A stretch of DNA of 64,000 nt from positions 62,001 to 126,000 of the forward strand of contig OZ059898.1 in assembly GCA_964057225.1 (NCBI GenBank), in the 5' to 3' direction. Shown one piece after another: positions 39,601-54,032 of this stretch (the stretch's first letter is position 1; every line of letters starts with the position of its first letter). Origin of the DNA: Auanema rhodensis (lineage: Eukaryota; Nematoda; Chromadorea; Rhabditida; Rhabditidae). Under the pieces are notes generated by a model, which saw only the letters and a list, made by a program, of their open reading frames with translations, ran no database searches and had not been told where the DNA came from. A program made the position numbers and the translations under genes.

Positions 39601-42600
39601 TTACATACCAAGTGCACATCACGTGTACATTTAATTAGCATAAATTAAAGTTCACGTAAATTTCAAAGTCATGGTTACCATGCACCAATATCAATAAAAA
39701 TTTGTTTTTAGACTAATATGGACATGGGGAATCTAATTTTGAAAACCGCATCTCTTTATCTTTCACGTGAAGCGAGTTACATACCAAGTGCACATCACGT
39801 GTACATTTGATTAGCATAAATTAAAGTTCACGTAAATTTCAAAGTCATGGTTACCATGAACCAATATCAATAAAAATTTGTTTTTAGACTAATATGGACA
39901 TGGGGAATCTAATTTTGAAAACCGCATCTCTTTATCTTTCACGTGAAATGAGTTACATAACAAGTGCACATCACGTGTACATTTAATTAGCATAAATTAA
40001 AGTTCACGTAAATTTCAAAGTCATGGTTACCATGCACCAATATCAATAAAAATTTGTTTTTAGACTAATATGGACATGGGGAATCTAATTTTGAAAACCG
40101 CATCTCTTTATCTTTCACGTCAAGCGAGTTACATACCAAGTGCACATCACGTGTACATTTAATTAGCATAAATTAAAGTTCACGTAAATTTCAAAGTCAT
40201 GGTTACCATGAAGCAATATCAATAAAAATTTGTTTTTAGACTAATATGGACATGGGGAATCTAATTTTGAAAACCGCATCTCTTTATCTTTCACGTGAAG
40301 CGAGTTACATACCAAGTGCACATCACGTGTACATTTAATTAGCATAAATTAAAGTTCACGTAAATTTCAAAGTCATGGTTACCATGAAGCAATATCAATA
40401 AAAATTTGTTTTTAGACTAATATGGACAGGGCAAATCTAATTTTGAAAACCGCATCTCTTTATCTTTCACGTGAAGCGAGTTACATACCAAGTGCACATC
40501 ACGTGTACATTTAATTAGCATAAATTAAAGTTCACGTAAATTTCAAAGTCATGGTTACCATGAAGCAATATCAATAAAAATTTGTTTTTAGACTAATATG
40601 GACATGGGGAATCTAATTTTGAAAACCGCATCTCTTTATCTTTCACGTGAAGCGAGTTACATACCAAGTGCACATCACGTGTACATTTAATTAGCATAAA
40701 TTAAAGTTCACGTAAATTTCAAAGTCATGGTTACCATGAACCAATATCAATAAAAATTTGTTTTGAGACTAATATGGACATGGGGAATCTAATTTTGAAA
40801 ACCGCATCTCTTTATCTTTCACGTGAAGCGAGTTACATACCAAGTGCACATCACGTGTACATTTAATTAGCATAAATTAAAGTTCACGTAAATTTCAAAG
40901 TCATGGTTACCATGCACCAATATCAATAAAAATTTGTTTTTAGACTAATATGGACATGGGGAATCTAATTTTGAAAACCGCATCTCTTTATCTTTCACGT
41001 GAAGCGAGTTACATACCAAGTGCACATCACGTGTACATTTAATTAGCATAAATTAAAGTTCACGTAAATTTCAAAGTCATGGTTACCATGCACCAATATC
41101 AATAAAAATTTGTTTTTAGACTAATATGGAAATGGGGAATCTAATTTTGAAAACCGCATCTCTTTATCTTTCACGTGAAGCGAGTTACATACCAAGTGCA
41201 CATCACGTGTACATTTAATTAGCATAAATTAAAGTTCACGTAAATTTCAAAGTCATGGTTACCATGAACCAATATCAATAAAAATTTGTTTTTAGACTAA
41301 TATGGACATGGGGAATCTAATTTTGAAAACCGCATCTCTTTATCTTTCACGTGAAGCGAGTTACATAACAAGTGCACATCACGTGTACATTTAATTAGCA
41401 TAAATTAAAGTTCACGTAAATTTCAAAGTCATGGTTACCATGCACCAATATCAATAAAAATTTGTTTTTAGACTAATATGGACATGGGGAATCTAATTTT
41501 GAAAACCGCATCTCTTTATCTTTCACGTGAAGCGAGTTACATACCAAGTGCACATCACGTGTACATTTAATTAGCATAAATTAAAGTTCACGTAAATTTC
41601 AAAGTCATGGTTACCATGAAGCAATATCAATAAAAATTTGTTTTTAGACTAATATGGACATGGGGAATCTAATTTTGAAAACCGCATCTCTTTATCTTTC
41701 ACGTGAAGCGAGTTACATACCAAGTGCACATCACGTGTACATTTAATTAGCATAAATTAAAGTTCACGTAAATTTCAAAGTCATGGTTACCATGAAGCAA
41801 TATCAATAAAAATTTGTTTTTAGACTAATATGGACAGGGGGAATCTAATTTTGAAAACCGCATCTCTTTATCTTTCACGTGAAGCGAGTTACATACCAAG
41901 TGCACATCACGTGTACATTTAATTAGCATAAATTAAAGTTCACGTAAATTTCAAAGTCATGGTTACCATGAAGCAATATCAATAAAAATTTGTTTTTAGA
42001 CTAATATGGACATGGGGAATCTAATTTTGAAAACCGCATCTCTTTATCTTTCACGTGAAGCGAGTTACATACCAAGTGCACATCACGTGTACATTTAATT
42101 AGCATAAATTAAAGTTCACGTAAATTTCAAAGTCATGGTTACCATGAACCAATATCAATAAAAATTTGTTTTGAGACTAATATGGACATGGAGAATCTAA
42201 TTTTGAAAACCGCATCTCTTTATCTTTCACGTGAAGCGAGTTACATACCAAGTGCACATCACGTGTACATTTAATTAGCATAAATTAAAGTTCACGTAAA
42301 TTTCAAAGTCATGGTTACCATGCACCAATATCAATAAAAATTTGTTTTTAGACTAATATGGACATGGGGAATCTAATTTTGAAAACCGCATCTCTTTATC
42401 TTTCACGTGAAGCGAGTTACATACCAAGTGCACATCACGTGTACATTTAATTAGCATAAATTAAAGTTCACGTAAATTTCAAAGTCATGGTTACCATGAA
42501 GCAATATCAATAAAAATTTGTTTTTAGACTAATATGGACATGGGGAATCTAATTTTGAAAACCGCATCTCTTTATCTTTCACGTGAAGCGAGTTACATAC

Positions 42601-43472
42601 CAAGTGCACATCACGTGTACATTTAATTAGCATAAATTAAAGTTCACGTAAATTTCAAAGTCATGGTTACCATGAAGCAATATCAATAAAAATTTGTTTT
42701 TAGACTAATATGGACAGGGGGAATCTAATTTTGAAAACCGCATCTCTTTATCTTTCACGTGAAGCGAGTTACATACCAAGTGCACATCACGTGTACATTT
42801 AATTAGCATAAATTAAAGTTCACGTAAATTTCAAAGTCATGGTTACCATGAAGCAATATCAATAAAAATTTGTTTTTAGACTAATATGGACATGGGGAAT
42901 CTAATTTTGAAAACCGCATCTCTTTATCTTTCACGTGAAGCGAGTTACATACCAAGTGCACATCACGTGTACATTTAATTAGCATAAATTAAAGTTCACG
43001 TAAATTTCAAAGTCATGGTTACCATGAACCAATATCAATAAAAATTTGTTTTTAGACTAATATGGACAGGGGGAATCTAATTTTGAAAACCGCATCTCTT
43101 TATCTTTCACGTGAAGCGAGTTACATACCAAGTGCACATCACGTGTACATTTAATTAGCATAAATTAAAGTTCACGTAAATTTCAAAGTCATGGTTACCA
43201 TGCACCAATATCAATAAAAATTTGTTTTTAGACTAATATGGACATGGGGAATCTAATTTTGAAAACCGCATCTCTTTATCTTTCACGTGAAGCGAGTTAC
43301 ATACCAAGTGCACATCACGTGTACATTTAATTAGCATAAATTAAAGTTCACGTAAATTTCAAAGTCATGGTTACCATGAACCAATATCAATAAAAATTTG
43401 TTTTGAGACTAATATGGACATGGGGAATCTAATTTTGAAAACCGCATCTCTTTATCTTTCACGTGAAGCGAG
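36609..43472 (+). repeat. Array segment M209-M247, last part of the left domain
   Basis: The order is 3-1-5-4-3-3-1-3-1-2-2-1-1-3-4-2-2-1-2-1-4-5-4-3-1-1-2-1-4-5-4-3-1-4-5-4-2-1-3. It contains the last C8A copies (M220, M228, M236) and the last X copy (M225). M245 (42945-43120) is a hybrid with type 2 bases at 83/85 but G125. Private changes are relatively frequent: A33G, G172A and C173T in M227, G169C in M228, G128C and G129A in M230, C123A in M234. Confidence 0.87.
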
Positions 43473-44000
43473 TTACATACCAAGTGCACATCACGTGTAC
43501 ATTTAATTAGCATAAATTAAAGTTCACGTAAATTTCAAAGTCATGGTTACCATGAAGCAATATCAATAAAAATTTGTTTTTAGACTAATATGGACATGGG
43601 GAATCTAATTTTGAAAACCGCATCTCTTTATCTTTCACGTGAAGCGAGTTACATACCAAGTGCACATCACGTGTACATTTAATTAGCATAAATTAAAGTT
43701 CACGTAAATTTCAAAGTCATGGTTACCATGAAGCAATATCAATAAAAATTTGTTTTTAGACTAATATGGACATGGGGAATCTAATTTTGAAAACCGCATC
43801 TCTTTATCTTTCACGTGAAGCGAGTTACATACCAAGTGCACATCACGTGTACATTTAATTAGCATAAATTAAAGTTCACGTAAATTTCAAAGTCATGGTT
43901 ACCATGAAGCAATATCAATAAAAATTTGTTTTTAGACTAATATGGACATGGGGAATCTAATTTTGAAAACCGCATCTCTTTATCTTTCACGTGAAGCGAG

Positions 44001-46288
44001 TTACATACCAAGTGCACATCACGTGTACATTTAATTAGCATAAATTAAAGTTCACGTAAATTTCAAAGTCATGGTTACCATGAAGCAATATCAATAAAAA
44101 TTTGTTTTTAGACTAATATGGACATGGGGAATCTAATTTTGAAAACCGCATCTCTATATCTTTCACGTGAAGCGAGTTACATACCAAGTGCACATCACGT
44201 GTACATTTAATTAGCATAAATTAAAGTTCACGTAAATTTCAAAGTCATGGTTACCATGAAGCAATATCAATAAAAATTTGTTTTTAGACTAATATGGACA
44301 TGGGGAATCTAATTTTGAAAACCGCATCTCTTTATCTTTCACGTGAAGCGAGTTACATACCAAGTGCACATCACGTGTACATTTAATTAGCATAAATTAA
44401 AGTTCACGTAAATTTCAAAGTCATGGTTACCATGCACCAATATCAATAAAAATTTGTTTTTAGACTAATATGGACATGGGGAATCTAATTTTGAAAACCG
44501 CATCTCTTTATCTTTCACGTGAAGCGAGTTACATACCAAGTGCACATCACGTGTACATTTAATTAGCATAAATTAAAGTTCACGTAAATTTCAAAGTCAT
44601 GGTTACCATGAAGCAATATCAATAAAAATTTGTTTTTAGACTAATATGGACATGGGGAATCTAATTTTGAAAACCGCATCTCTTTATCTTTCACGTGAAG
44701 CGAGTTACATACCAAGTGCACATCACGTGTACATTTAATTAGCATAAATTAAAGTTCACGTAAATTTCAAAGTCATGGTTACCATGAACCAATATCAATA
44801 AAAATTTGTTTTTAGACTAATATGGACATGGGGAATCTAATTTTGAAAACCGCATCTCTTTATCTTTCACGTGAAGCGAGTTACATACCAAGTGCACATC
44901 ACGTGTACATTTAATTAGCATAAATTAAAGTTCACGTAAATTTCAAAGTCATGGTTACCATGAACCAATATCAATAAAAATTTGTTTTTAGACTAATATG
45001 GACATGGGGAATCTAATTTTGAAAACCGCATCTCTTTATCTTTCACGTGAAGCGAGTTACATACCAAGTGCACATCACGTGTACATTTAATTAGCATAAA
45101 TTAAAGTTCACGTAAATTTCAAAGTCATGGTTACCATGCACCAATATCAATAAAAATTTGTTTTTAGACTAATATGGACATGGGGAATCTAATTTTGAAA
45201 ACCGCATCTCTTTATCTTTCACGTGAAGCGAGTTACATACCAAGTGCACATCACGTGTACATTTAATTAGCATAAACTAAAGTTCACGTAAATTTCAAAG
45301 TCATGGTTACCATGCACCAATATCAATAAAAATTTGTTTTTAGACTAATATGGACATGGGGAATCTAATTTTGAAAACCGCATCTCTTTATCTTTCACGT
45401 GAAGCGAGTTACATACCAAGTGCACATCACGTGTACATTTAATTAGCATAAATTAAAGTTCACGTAAAATTCAAAGTCATGGTTACCATGAACCAATATC
45501 AATAAAAATTTGTTTTTAGACTAATATGGACATGGGGAATCTAATTTTGAAAACCGCATCTCTTTATCTTTCACGTGAAGCGAGTTACATACCAAGTGCA
45601 CATCACGTGTACATTTAATTAGCATAAATTAAAGTTCACGTAAATTTCAAAGTCATGGTTACCATGAAGCAATATCAATAAAAATTTGTTTTTAGACTAA
45701 TATGGACATGGGGAATCTAATTTTGAAAACCGCATCTCTTTATCTTTCACGTGAAGCGAGTTACATACCAAGTGCACATCACGTGTACATTTAATTAGCA
45801 TAAATTAAAGTTCACGTAAATTTCAAAGTCATGGTTACCATGAACCAATATCAATAAAAATTTGTTTTTAGACTAATATGGACATGGGGAATCTAATTTT
45901 GAAAACCGCATTTCTTTATCTTTCACGTGAAGCGAGTTACATACCAAGTGCACATCACGTGTACATTTAATTAGCATAAATTAAAGTTCACGTAAAATTC
46001 AAAGTCATGGTTACCATGAACCAATATCAATAAAAATTTGTTTTTAGAGTAATATGGACATGGGGAATCTAATTTTGAAAACCGCATCTCTTTATCTTTC
46101 ACGTGAAGCGAGTTACATACCAAGTGCACATCACGTGTACATTTAATTAGCATAAATTAAAGTTCACGTAAATTTCAAAGTCATGGTTACCATGAAGCAA
46201 TATCAATAAAAATTTGTTTTTAGACTAATATGGACATGGGGAATCTAATTTTGAAAACCGCATCTCTTTATCTTTCACGTGAAGCGAG
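44001..46288 (+). repeat. 13-monomer higher-order repeat, copy 1 (2288 bp)
   Basis: M251-M263 have the order 4-4-1-4-2-2-1-1-2-4-2-2-4. Markers are T156A in M251, T45C in M258, T61A in M259, C152T in M261, and T61A with C113G in M262. The first eleven monomers recur 2288 bp downstream with T156A and T45C in the same places. Confidence 0.92.
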
Positions 46289-48224
46289 TTACATACCAAG
46301 TGCACATCACGTGTACATTTAATTAGCATAAATTAAAGTTCACGTAAATTTCAAAGTCATGGTTACCATGAAGCAATATCAATAAAAATTTGTTTTTAGA
46401 CTAATATGGACATGGGGAATCTAATTTTGAAAACCGCATCTCTATATCTTTCACGTGAAGCGAGTTACATACCAAGTGCACATCACGTGTACATTTAATT
46501 AGCATAAATTAAAGTTCACGTAAATTTCAAAGTCATGGTTACCATGAAGCAATATCAATAAAAATTTGTTTTTAGACTAATATGGACATGGGGAATCTAA
46601 TTTTGAAAACCGCATCTCTTTATCTTTCACGTGAAGCGAGTTACATACCAAGTGCACATCACGTGTACATTTAATTAGCATAAATTAAAGTTCACGTAAA
46701 TTTCAAAGTCATGGTTACCATGCACCAATATCAATAAAAATTTGTTTTTAGACTAATATGGACATGGGGAATCTAATTTTGAAAACCGCATCTCTTTATC
46801 TTTCACGTGAAGCGAGTTACATACCAAGTGCACATCACGTGTACATTTAATTAGCATAAATTAAAGTTCACGTAAATTTCAAAGTCATGGTTACCATGAA
46901 GCAATATCAATAAAAATTTGTTTTTAGACTAATATGGACATGGGGAATCTAATTTTGAAAACCGCATCTCTTTATCTTTCACGTGAAGCGAGTTACATAC
47001 CAAGTGCACATCACGTGTACATTTAATTAGCATAAATTAAAGTTCACGTAAATTTCAAAGTCATGGTTACCATGAACCAATATCAATAAAAATTTGTTTT
47101 TAGACTAATATGGACATGGGGAATCTAATTTTGAAAACCGCATCTCTTTATCTTTCACGTGAAGCGAGTTACATACCAAGTGCACATCACGTGTACATTT
47201 AATTAGCATAAATTAAAGTTCACGTAAATTTCAAAGTCATGGTTACCATGAACCAATATCAATAAAAATTTGTTTTTAGACTAATATGGACATGGGGAAT
47301 CTAATTTTGAAAACCGCATCTCTTTATCTTTCACGTGAAGCGAGTTACATACCAAGTGCACATCACGTGTACATTTAATTAGCATAAATTAAAGTTCACG
47401 TAAATTTCAAAGTCATGGTTACCATGCACCAATATCAATAAAAATTTGTTTTTAGACTAATATGGACATGGGGAATCTAATTTTGAAAACCGCATCTCTT
47501 TATCTTTCACGTGAAGCGAGTTACATACCAAGTGCACATCACGTGTACATTTAATTAGCATAAACTAAAGTTCACGTAAATTTCAAAGTCATGGTTACCA
47601 TGCACCAATATCAATAAAAATTTGTTTTTAGACTAATATGGACATGGGGAATCTAATTTTGAAAACCGCATCTCTTTATCTTTCACGTGAAGCGAGTTAC
47701 ATACCAAGTGCACATCACGTGTACATTTAATTAGCATAAATTAAAGTTCACGTAAAATTCAAAGTCATGGTTACCATGAACCAATATCAATAAAAATTTG
47801 TTTTTAGACTAATATGGACATGGGGAATCTAATTTTGAAAACCGCATCTCTTTATCTTTCACGTGAAGCGAGTTACATACCAAGTGCACATCACGTGTAC
47901 ATTTAATTAGCATAAATTAAAGTTCACGTAAATTTCAAAGTCATGGTTACCATGAAGCAATATCAATAAAAATTTGTTTTTAGACTAATATGGACATGGG
48001 GAATCTAATTTTGAAAACCGCATCTCTTTATCTTTCACGTGAAGCGAGTTACATACCAAGTGCACATCACGTGTACATTTAATTAGCATAAATTAAAGTT
48101 CACGTAAATTTCAAAGTCATGGTTACCATGAACCAATATCAATAAAAATTTGTTTTTAGACTAATATGGACATGGGGAATCTAATTTTGAAAACCGCATT
48201 TCTTTATCTTTCACGTGAAGCGAG
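46289..48224 (+). repeat. 13-monomer higher-order repeat, copy 2 (matching part)
   Basis: M264-M274 have the order 4-4-1-4-2-2-1-1-2-4-2, with T156A in M264, T45C in M271, T61A in M272 and C152T in M274. This matches M251-M261. The copy then diverges: copy 1 continues with the C113G monomer, whereas here two type 4 copies with T101A follow. Confidence 0.92.
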
Positions 48225-48576
48225 TTACATACCAAGTGCACATCACGTGTACATTTAATTAGCATAAATTAAAGTTCACGTAAATTTCAAAGTCATGGTT
48301 ACCATGAAGCAATATCAATAAAAAATTGTTTTTAGACTAATATGGACATGGGGAATCTAATTTTGAAAACCGCATTTCTTTATCTTTCACGTGAAGCGAG
48401 TTACATACCAAGTGCACATCACGTGTACATTTAATTAGCATAAATTAAAGTTCACGTAAATTTCAAAGTCATGGTTACCATGAAGCAATATCAATAAAAA
48501 ATTGTTTTTAGACTAATATGGACATGGGGAATCTAATTTTGAAAACCGCATCTCTTTATCTTTCACGTGAAGCGAG
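48225..48576 (+). repeat. Tandem pair of T101A type 4 monomers
   Basis: M275 and M276 are adjacent type 4 copies that share T101A, which lengthens the A run before TTG. M275 also has C152T, like M274. The change reappears only in M305 and M310 to the right. A one-monomer duplication is the simplest reading. Confidence 0.8.
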
Positions 48577-49808
48577 TTACATACCAAGTGCACATCACGT
48601 GTACATTTAATTAGCATAAATTAAAGTTCACGTAAATTTCAAAGTCATGGTTACCATGAACCAATATCAATAAAAATTTGTTTTTAGACTAATATGGACA
48701 TGGGGAATCTAATTTTGAAAACCGCATTTCTTTATCTTTCACGTGAAGCGAGTTACATACCAAGTGCACATCACGTGTACATTTAATTAGCATAAATTAA
48801 AGTTCACGTAAAATTCAAAGTCATGGTTACCATGAACCAATATCAATAAAAATTTGTTTTTAGAGTAATATGGACATGGGGAATCTAATTTTGAAAACCG
48901 CATCTCTTTATCTTTCACGTGAAGCGAGTTACATACCAAGTGCACATCACGTGTACATTTAATTAGCATAAATTAAAGTTCACGTAAATTTCAAAGTCAT
49001 GGTTACCATGAAGCAATATCAATAAAAATTTGTTTTTAGACTAATATGGACATGGGGAATCTAATTTTGAAAACCGCATCTCTTTATCTTTCACGTGAAG
49101 CGAGTTACATACCAAGTGCACATCACGTGTACATTTAATTAGCATAAATTAAAGTTCACGTAAATTTCAAAGTCATGGTTACCATGAAGCAATATCAATA
49201 AAAATTTGTTTTTAGACTAATATGGACATGGGGAATCTAATTTTGAAAACCGCATCTCTTTATCTTTCACGTGAAGCGAGTTACATACCAAGTGCACATC
49301 ACGTGTACATTTAATTAGCATAAATTAAAGTTCACGTAAATTTCAAAGTCATGGTTACCATGAACCAATATCAATAAAAATTTGTTTTTAGACTAATATG
49401 GACATGGGGAATCTAATTTTGAAAACCGCATTTCTTTATCTTTCACGTGAAGCGAGTTACATACCAAGTGCACATCACGTGTACATTTAATTAGCATAAA
49501 TTAAAGTTCACGTAAAATTCAAAGTCATGGTTACCATGAACCAATATCAATAAAAATTTGTTTTTAGAGTAATATGGACATGGGGAATCTAATTTTGAAA
49601 ACCGCATCTCTTTATCTTTCACGTGAAGCGAGTTACATACCAAGTGCACATCACGTGTACATTTAATTAGCATAAATTAAAGTTCACGTAAATTTCAAAG
49701 TCATGGTTACCATGAAGCAATATCAATAAAAATTTGTTTTTAGACTAATATGGACATGGGGAATCTAATTTTGAAAACCGCATCTCTTTATCTTTCACGT
49801 GAAGCGAG
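48577..49808 (+). repeat. 4-monomer higher-order repeat (704 bp), about 1.75 copies
   Basis: M277-M280 are 2(C152T)-2(T61A, C113G)-4-4 and M281-M283 are 2(C152T)-2(T61A, C113G)-4. C113G removes a minus-strand stop codon, so these copies (and M262) give a 60-codon open frame on the minus strand that has no other coding support. Confidence 0.88.
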
Positions 49809-52800
49809 TTACATACCAAGTGCACATCACGTGTACATTTAATTAGCATAAATTAAAGTTCACGTAAATTTCAAAGTCATGGTTACCATGAACCAATATC
49901 AATAAAAATTTGTTTTTAGACTAATATGGACATGGGGAATCTAATTTTGAAAACCGCATCTTTTTATCTTTCACGTGAAGCGAGTTACATACCAAGTGCA
50001 CATCACGTGTACATTTAATTAGCATAAATTAAAGTTCACGTAAATTTCAAAGTCATGGTTACCATGAACCAATATCAATAAAAATTTGTTTTTAGACTAA
50101 TATGGACATGGGGAATCTAATTTTGAAAACCGCATCTCTTTATCTTTCACGTGAAGCGAGTTACATACCAAGTGCACATCACGTGTACATTTAATTAGCA
50201 TAAATTAAAGTTCACGTAAATTCCAAAGTCATGGTTACCATGCACCAATATCAATAAAAATTTCTTTTTAGACTAATATGGACATGGGGAATCTAATTTT
50301 GAAAACCGCATCTCTTTATCTTTCACGTGAAGCGAGTTACATACCAAGTGCACATCACGTGTACATTTAATTAGCATAAATTAAAGTTCACGTAAATTTC
50401 AAAGTCATGGTTACCATGCACCAATATCAATAAAAATTTGTTTTTAGACTAATATGGACATGGGGAATCTAATTTTGAAAACCGCATCTCTTTATCTTTC
50501 ACGTGAAGCGAGTTACATACCAAGTGCACATCACGTGTACATTTAATTAGCATAAATTAAAGTTCACGTAAATTTCAAAGTCATGGTTACCATGAACCAA
50601 TATCAATAAAAATTTGTTTTGAGACTAATATGGACATGGGGAATCTAATTTTGAAAACCGAATCTCTTTATCTTTCACGTGAAGCGAGTTACATACCAAG
50701 TGCACATCACGTGTACATTTAATTAGCATAAATTAAAGTTCACGTAAATTTCAAAGTCATGGTTACCATGCACCAATATCAATAAAAATTTGTTTTTAGA
50801 CTAATATGAACATGGGGAATCTAATTTTGAAAACCGCATCTCTTTATCTTTCACGTGAAGCGAGTTACATACCAAGTGCACATCACGTGTACATTTAATT
50901 AGCATAAATTAAAGTTCACGTAAATTTCAAAGTCATGGTTACCATGAAGCAATATCAATAAAAATTTGTTTTTAGACTAATATGGACAGGGGGAATCTAA
51001 TTTTGAAAACCGCATCTCTTTATCTTTCACGTGAAGCGAGTTACATACCAAGTGCACATCACGTGTACATTTAATTAGCATAAATTAAAGTTCACGTAAA
51101 TTTCAAAGTCATGGTTACCATGAAGCAATATCAATAAAAATTTGTTTTTAGACTAATATGGACATGGGGAATCTAATTTTGAAAACCGCATCTCTTTATC
51201 TTTCACGTGAAGCGAGTTACATACCAAGTGCACATCACGTGTACATTTAATTAGCATAAATTAAAGTTCACGTAAATTTCAAAGTCATGGTTACCATGAA
51301 CCAATATCAATAAAAATTTGTTTTTAGACTAATATGGACATGGGGAATCTAATTTTGAAAACCGCATCTCTTTATCTTTCACGTGAAGCGAGTTACATAC
51401 CAAGTGCACATCACGTGTACATTTAATTAGCATAAATTAAAGTTCACGTAAATTCCAAAGTCATGGTTACCATGCACCAATATCAATAAAAATTTGTTTT
51501 TAGACTAATATGGACATGGGGAATCTAATTTTGAAAACCGCATCTCTTTATCTTTCACGTGAAGCGAGTTACATACCAAGTGCACATCACGTGTACATTT
51601 AATTAGCATAAATTAAAGTTCACGTAAATTTCAAAGTCATGGTTACCATGCACCAATATCAATAAAAATTTGTTTTTAGACTAATATGGACATGGGGAAT
51701 CTAATTTTGAAAACCGCATCTCTTTATCTTTCACGTGAAGCGAGTTACATACCAAGTGCACATCACGTGTACATTTAATTAGCATAAATTAAAGTTCACG
51801 TAAATTTCAAAGTCATGGTTACCATGAACCAATATCAATAAAAATTTGTTTTGAGACTAATATGGACATGGGGAATCTAATTTTGAAAACCGCATCTCTT
51901 TATCTTTCACGTGAAGCGAGTTACATACCAAGTGCACATCACGTGTACATTTAATTAGCATAAATTAAAGTTCACGTAAATTTCAAAGTCATGGTTACCA
52001 TGCACCAATATCAATAAAAATTTGTTTTTAGACTAATATGGACATGGGGAATCTAATTTTGAAAACCGCATCTCTTTATCTTTCACGTGAAGCGAGTTAC
52101 ATACCAAGTGCACATCACGTGTACATTTAATTAGCATGAATTAAAGTTCACGTAAATTTCAAAGTCATGGTTACCATGAAGCAATATCAATAAAAATTTG
52201 TTTTTAGACTAATATGGACATGGGGAATCTAATTTTGAAAACCGCATCTCTTTATCTTTCACGTGAAGCGAGTTACATACCAAGTGCACATCACGTGTAC
52301 ATTTAATTAGCATAAATTAAAGTTCACGTAAATTTCAAAGTCATGGTTACCATGAAGCAATATCAATAAAAATTTGTTTTTAGACTAATATGGACATGGG
52401 GAATCTAATTTTGAAAACCGCATCTCTTTATCTTTCACGTGAAGCGAGTTACATACCAAGTGCACATCACGTGTACATTTAATTAGCATAAATTAAAGTT
52501 CACGTAAATTTCAAAGTCATGGTTACCATGCACCAATATCAATAAAAATTTGTTTTTAGACTAATATGGACATGGGGAATCTAATTTTGAAAACCACATC
52601 TCTTTATCTTTCACGTGAAGCGAGTTACATACCAAGTGCACATCACGTGTACATTTAATTAGCATAAATTAAAGTTCACGTAAATTTCAAAGTCATGGTT
52701 ACCATGAAGCAATATCAATAAAAATTTGTTTTTAGACTAATATGGACATGGGGAATCTAATTTTGAAAACCGCATCTCTTTATCTTTCACGTGAAGCGAG

Positions 52801-54032
52801 TTACATACCAAGTGCACATCACGTGTACATTTAATTAGCATAAATTAAAGTTCACGTAAATTTCAAAGTCATGGTTACCATGAAGCAATATCAATAAAAA
52901 TTTGTTTTTAGACTAATATGGACAGGGGGAATCTAATTTTGAAAACCGCATCTCTTTATCTTTCACGTGAAGCGAGTTACATACCAAGTGCACATCACGT
53001 GTACATTTAATTAGCATAAATTAAAGTTCACGTAAATTTCAAAGTCATGGTTACCATGAAGCAATATCAATAAAAATTTGTTTTTAGACTAATATGGACA
53101 TGGGGAATCTAATTTTGAAAACCGCATCTCTTTATCTTTCACGTGAAGCGAGTTACATACCAAGTGCACATCACGTGTACATTTAATTAGCATAAATTAA
53201 AGTTCACGTGAATTTCAAAGTCATGGTTACCATGAACCAATATCAATAAAAATTTGTTTTTAGACTAATATGGACATGGGGAATCTAATTTTGAAAACCG
53301 CATTTCTTTATCTTTCACGTGAAGCGAGTTACATACCAAGTGCACATCACGTGTACATTTAATTAGCATAAATTAAAGTTCACGTAAAATTCAAAGTCAT
53401 GGTTACCATGAACCAATATCAATAAAAATTTGTTTTTAGACTAATATGGACATGGGGAATCTAATTTTGAAAACCGCATCTCTTTATCTTTCACGTGAAG
53501 CGAGTTACATACCAAGTGCACATCACGTGTACATTTAATTAGCATAAATTAAAGTTCACGTAAATTTCAAAGTCATGGTTACCATGAAGCAATATCAATA
53601 AAAAATTGTTTTTAGACTAATATGGACATGTGGAATCTAATTTTGAAAACCGCATCTCTTTATCTTTCACGTGAAGCGAGTTACATACCAAGTGCACATC
53701 ACGTGTACATTTAATTAGCATAAATTAAAGTTCACGTAAATTTCAAAGTCATGGTTACCATGAAGCAATATCAATAAAAATTTGTTTTTAGACTAATATG
53801 GACATGGGGAATCTAATTTTGAAAACCGCATCTCTTTATCTTTCACGTGAAGCGAGTTACATACCAAGTGCACATCACGTGTACATTTAATTAGCATAAA
53901 TTAAAGTTCACGTAAATTTCAAAGTCATGGTTACCATGAAGCAATATCAATAAAAATTTGTTTTTAGACTAATATGGACAGGGGGAATCTAATTTTGAAA
54001 ACCGCATCTCTTTATCTTTCACGTGAAGCGAG
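49809..54032 (+). repeat. Array segment M284-M307
   Basis: The order is 2-2-1-1-3-1-5-4-2-1-1-3-1-4-4-1-4-5-4-2-2-4-4-5. M284 has C154T and M286 and M293 have T63C; a 2(C154T)-2-1(T63C) run recurs at M317-M319, 33 monomers (5808 bp) downstream. M303 has C152T and A58G, M304 has T61A and M305 has T101A, which recurs as M308-M310 five monomers later. M297 has A42G and M299 has G148A. Confidence 0.85.

Noticed and set aside
45971-46153. 60-codon minus-strand open frame (also at 48787-48969 and 49491-49673)
   Set aside because: It exists because C113G removes one minus-strand stop in M262, M278 and M282. It begins and ends inside satellite, spans just over one monomer, and has no start context or family resemblance.
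53153-53328. Second TTCACGTGAA palindrome at monomer 51-60 in M303
   Set aside because: It arises from a single A58G change in one copy and has not spread, so it is treated as a private mutation.
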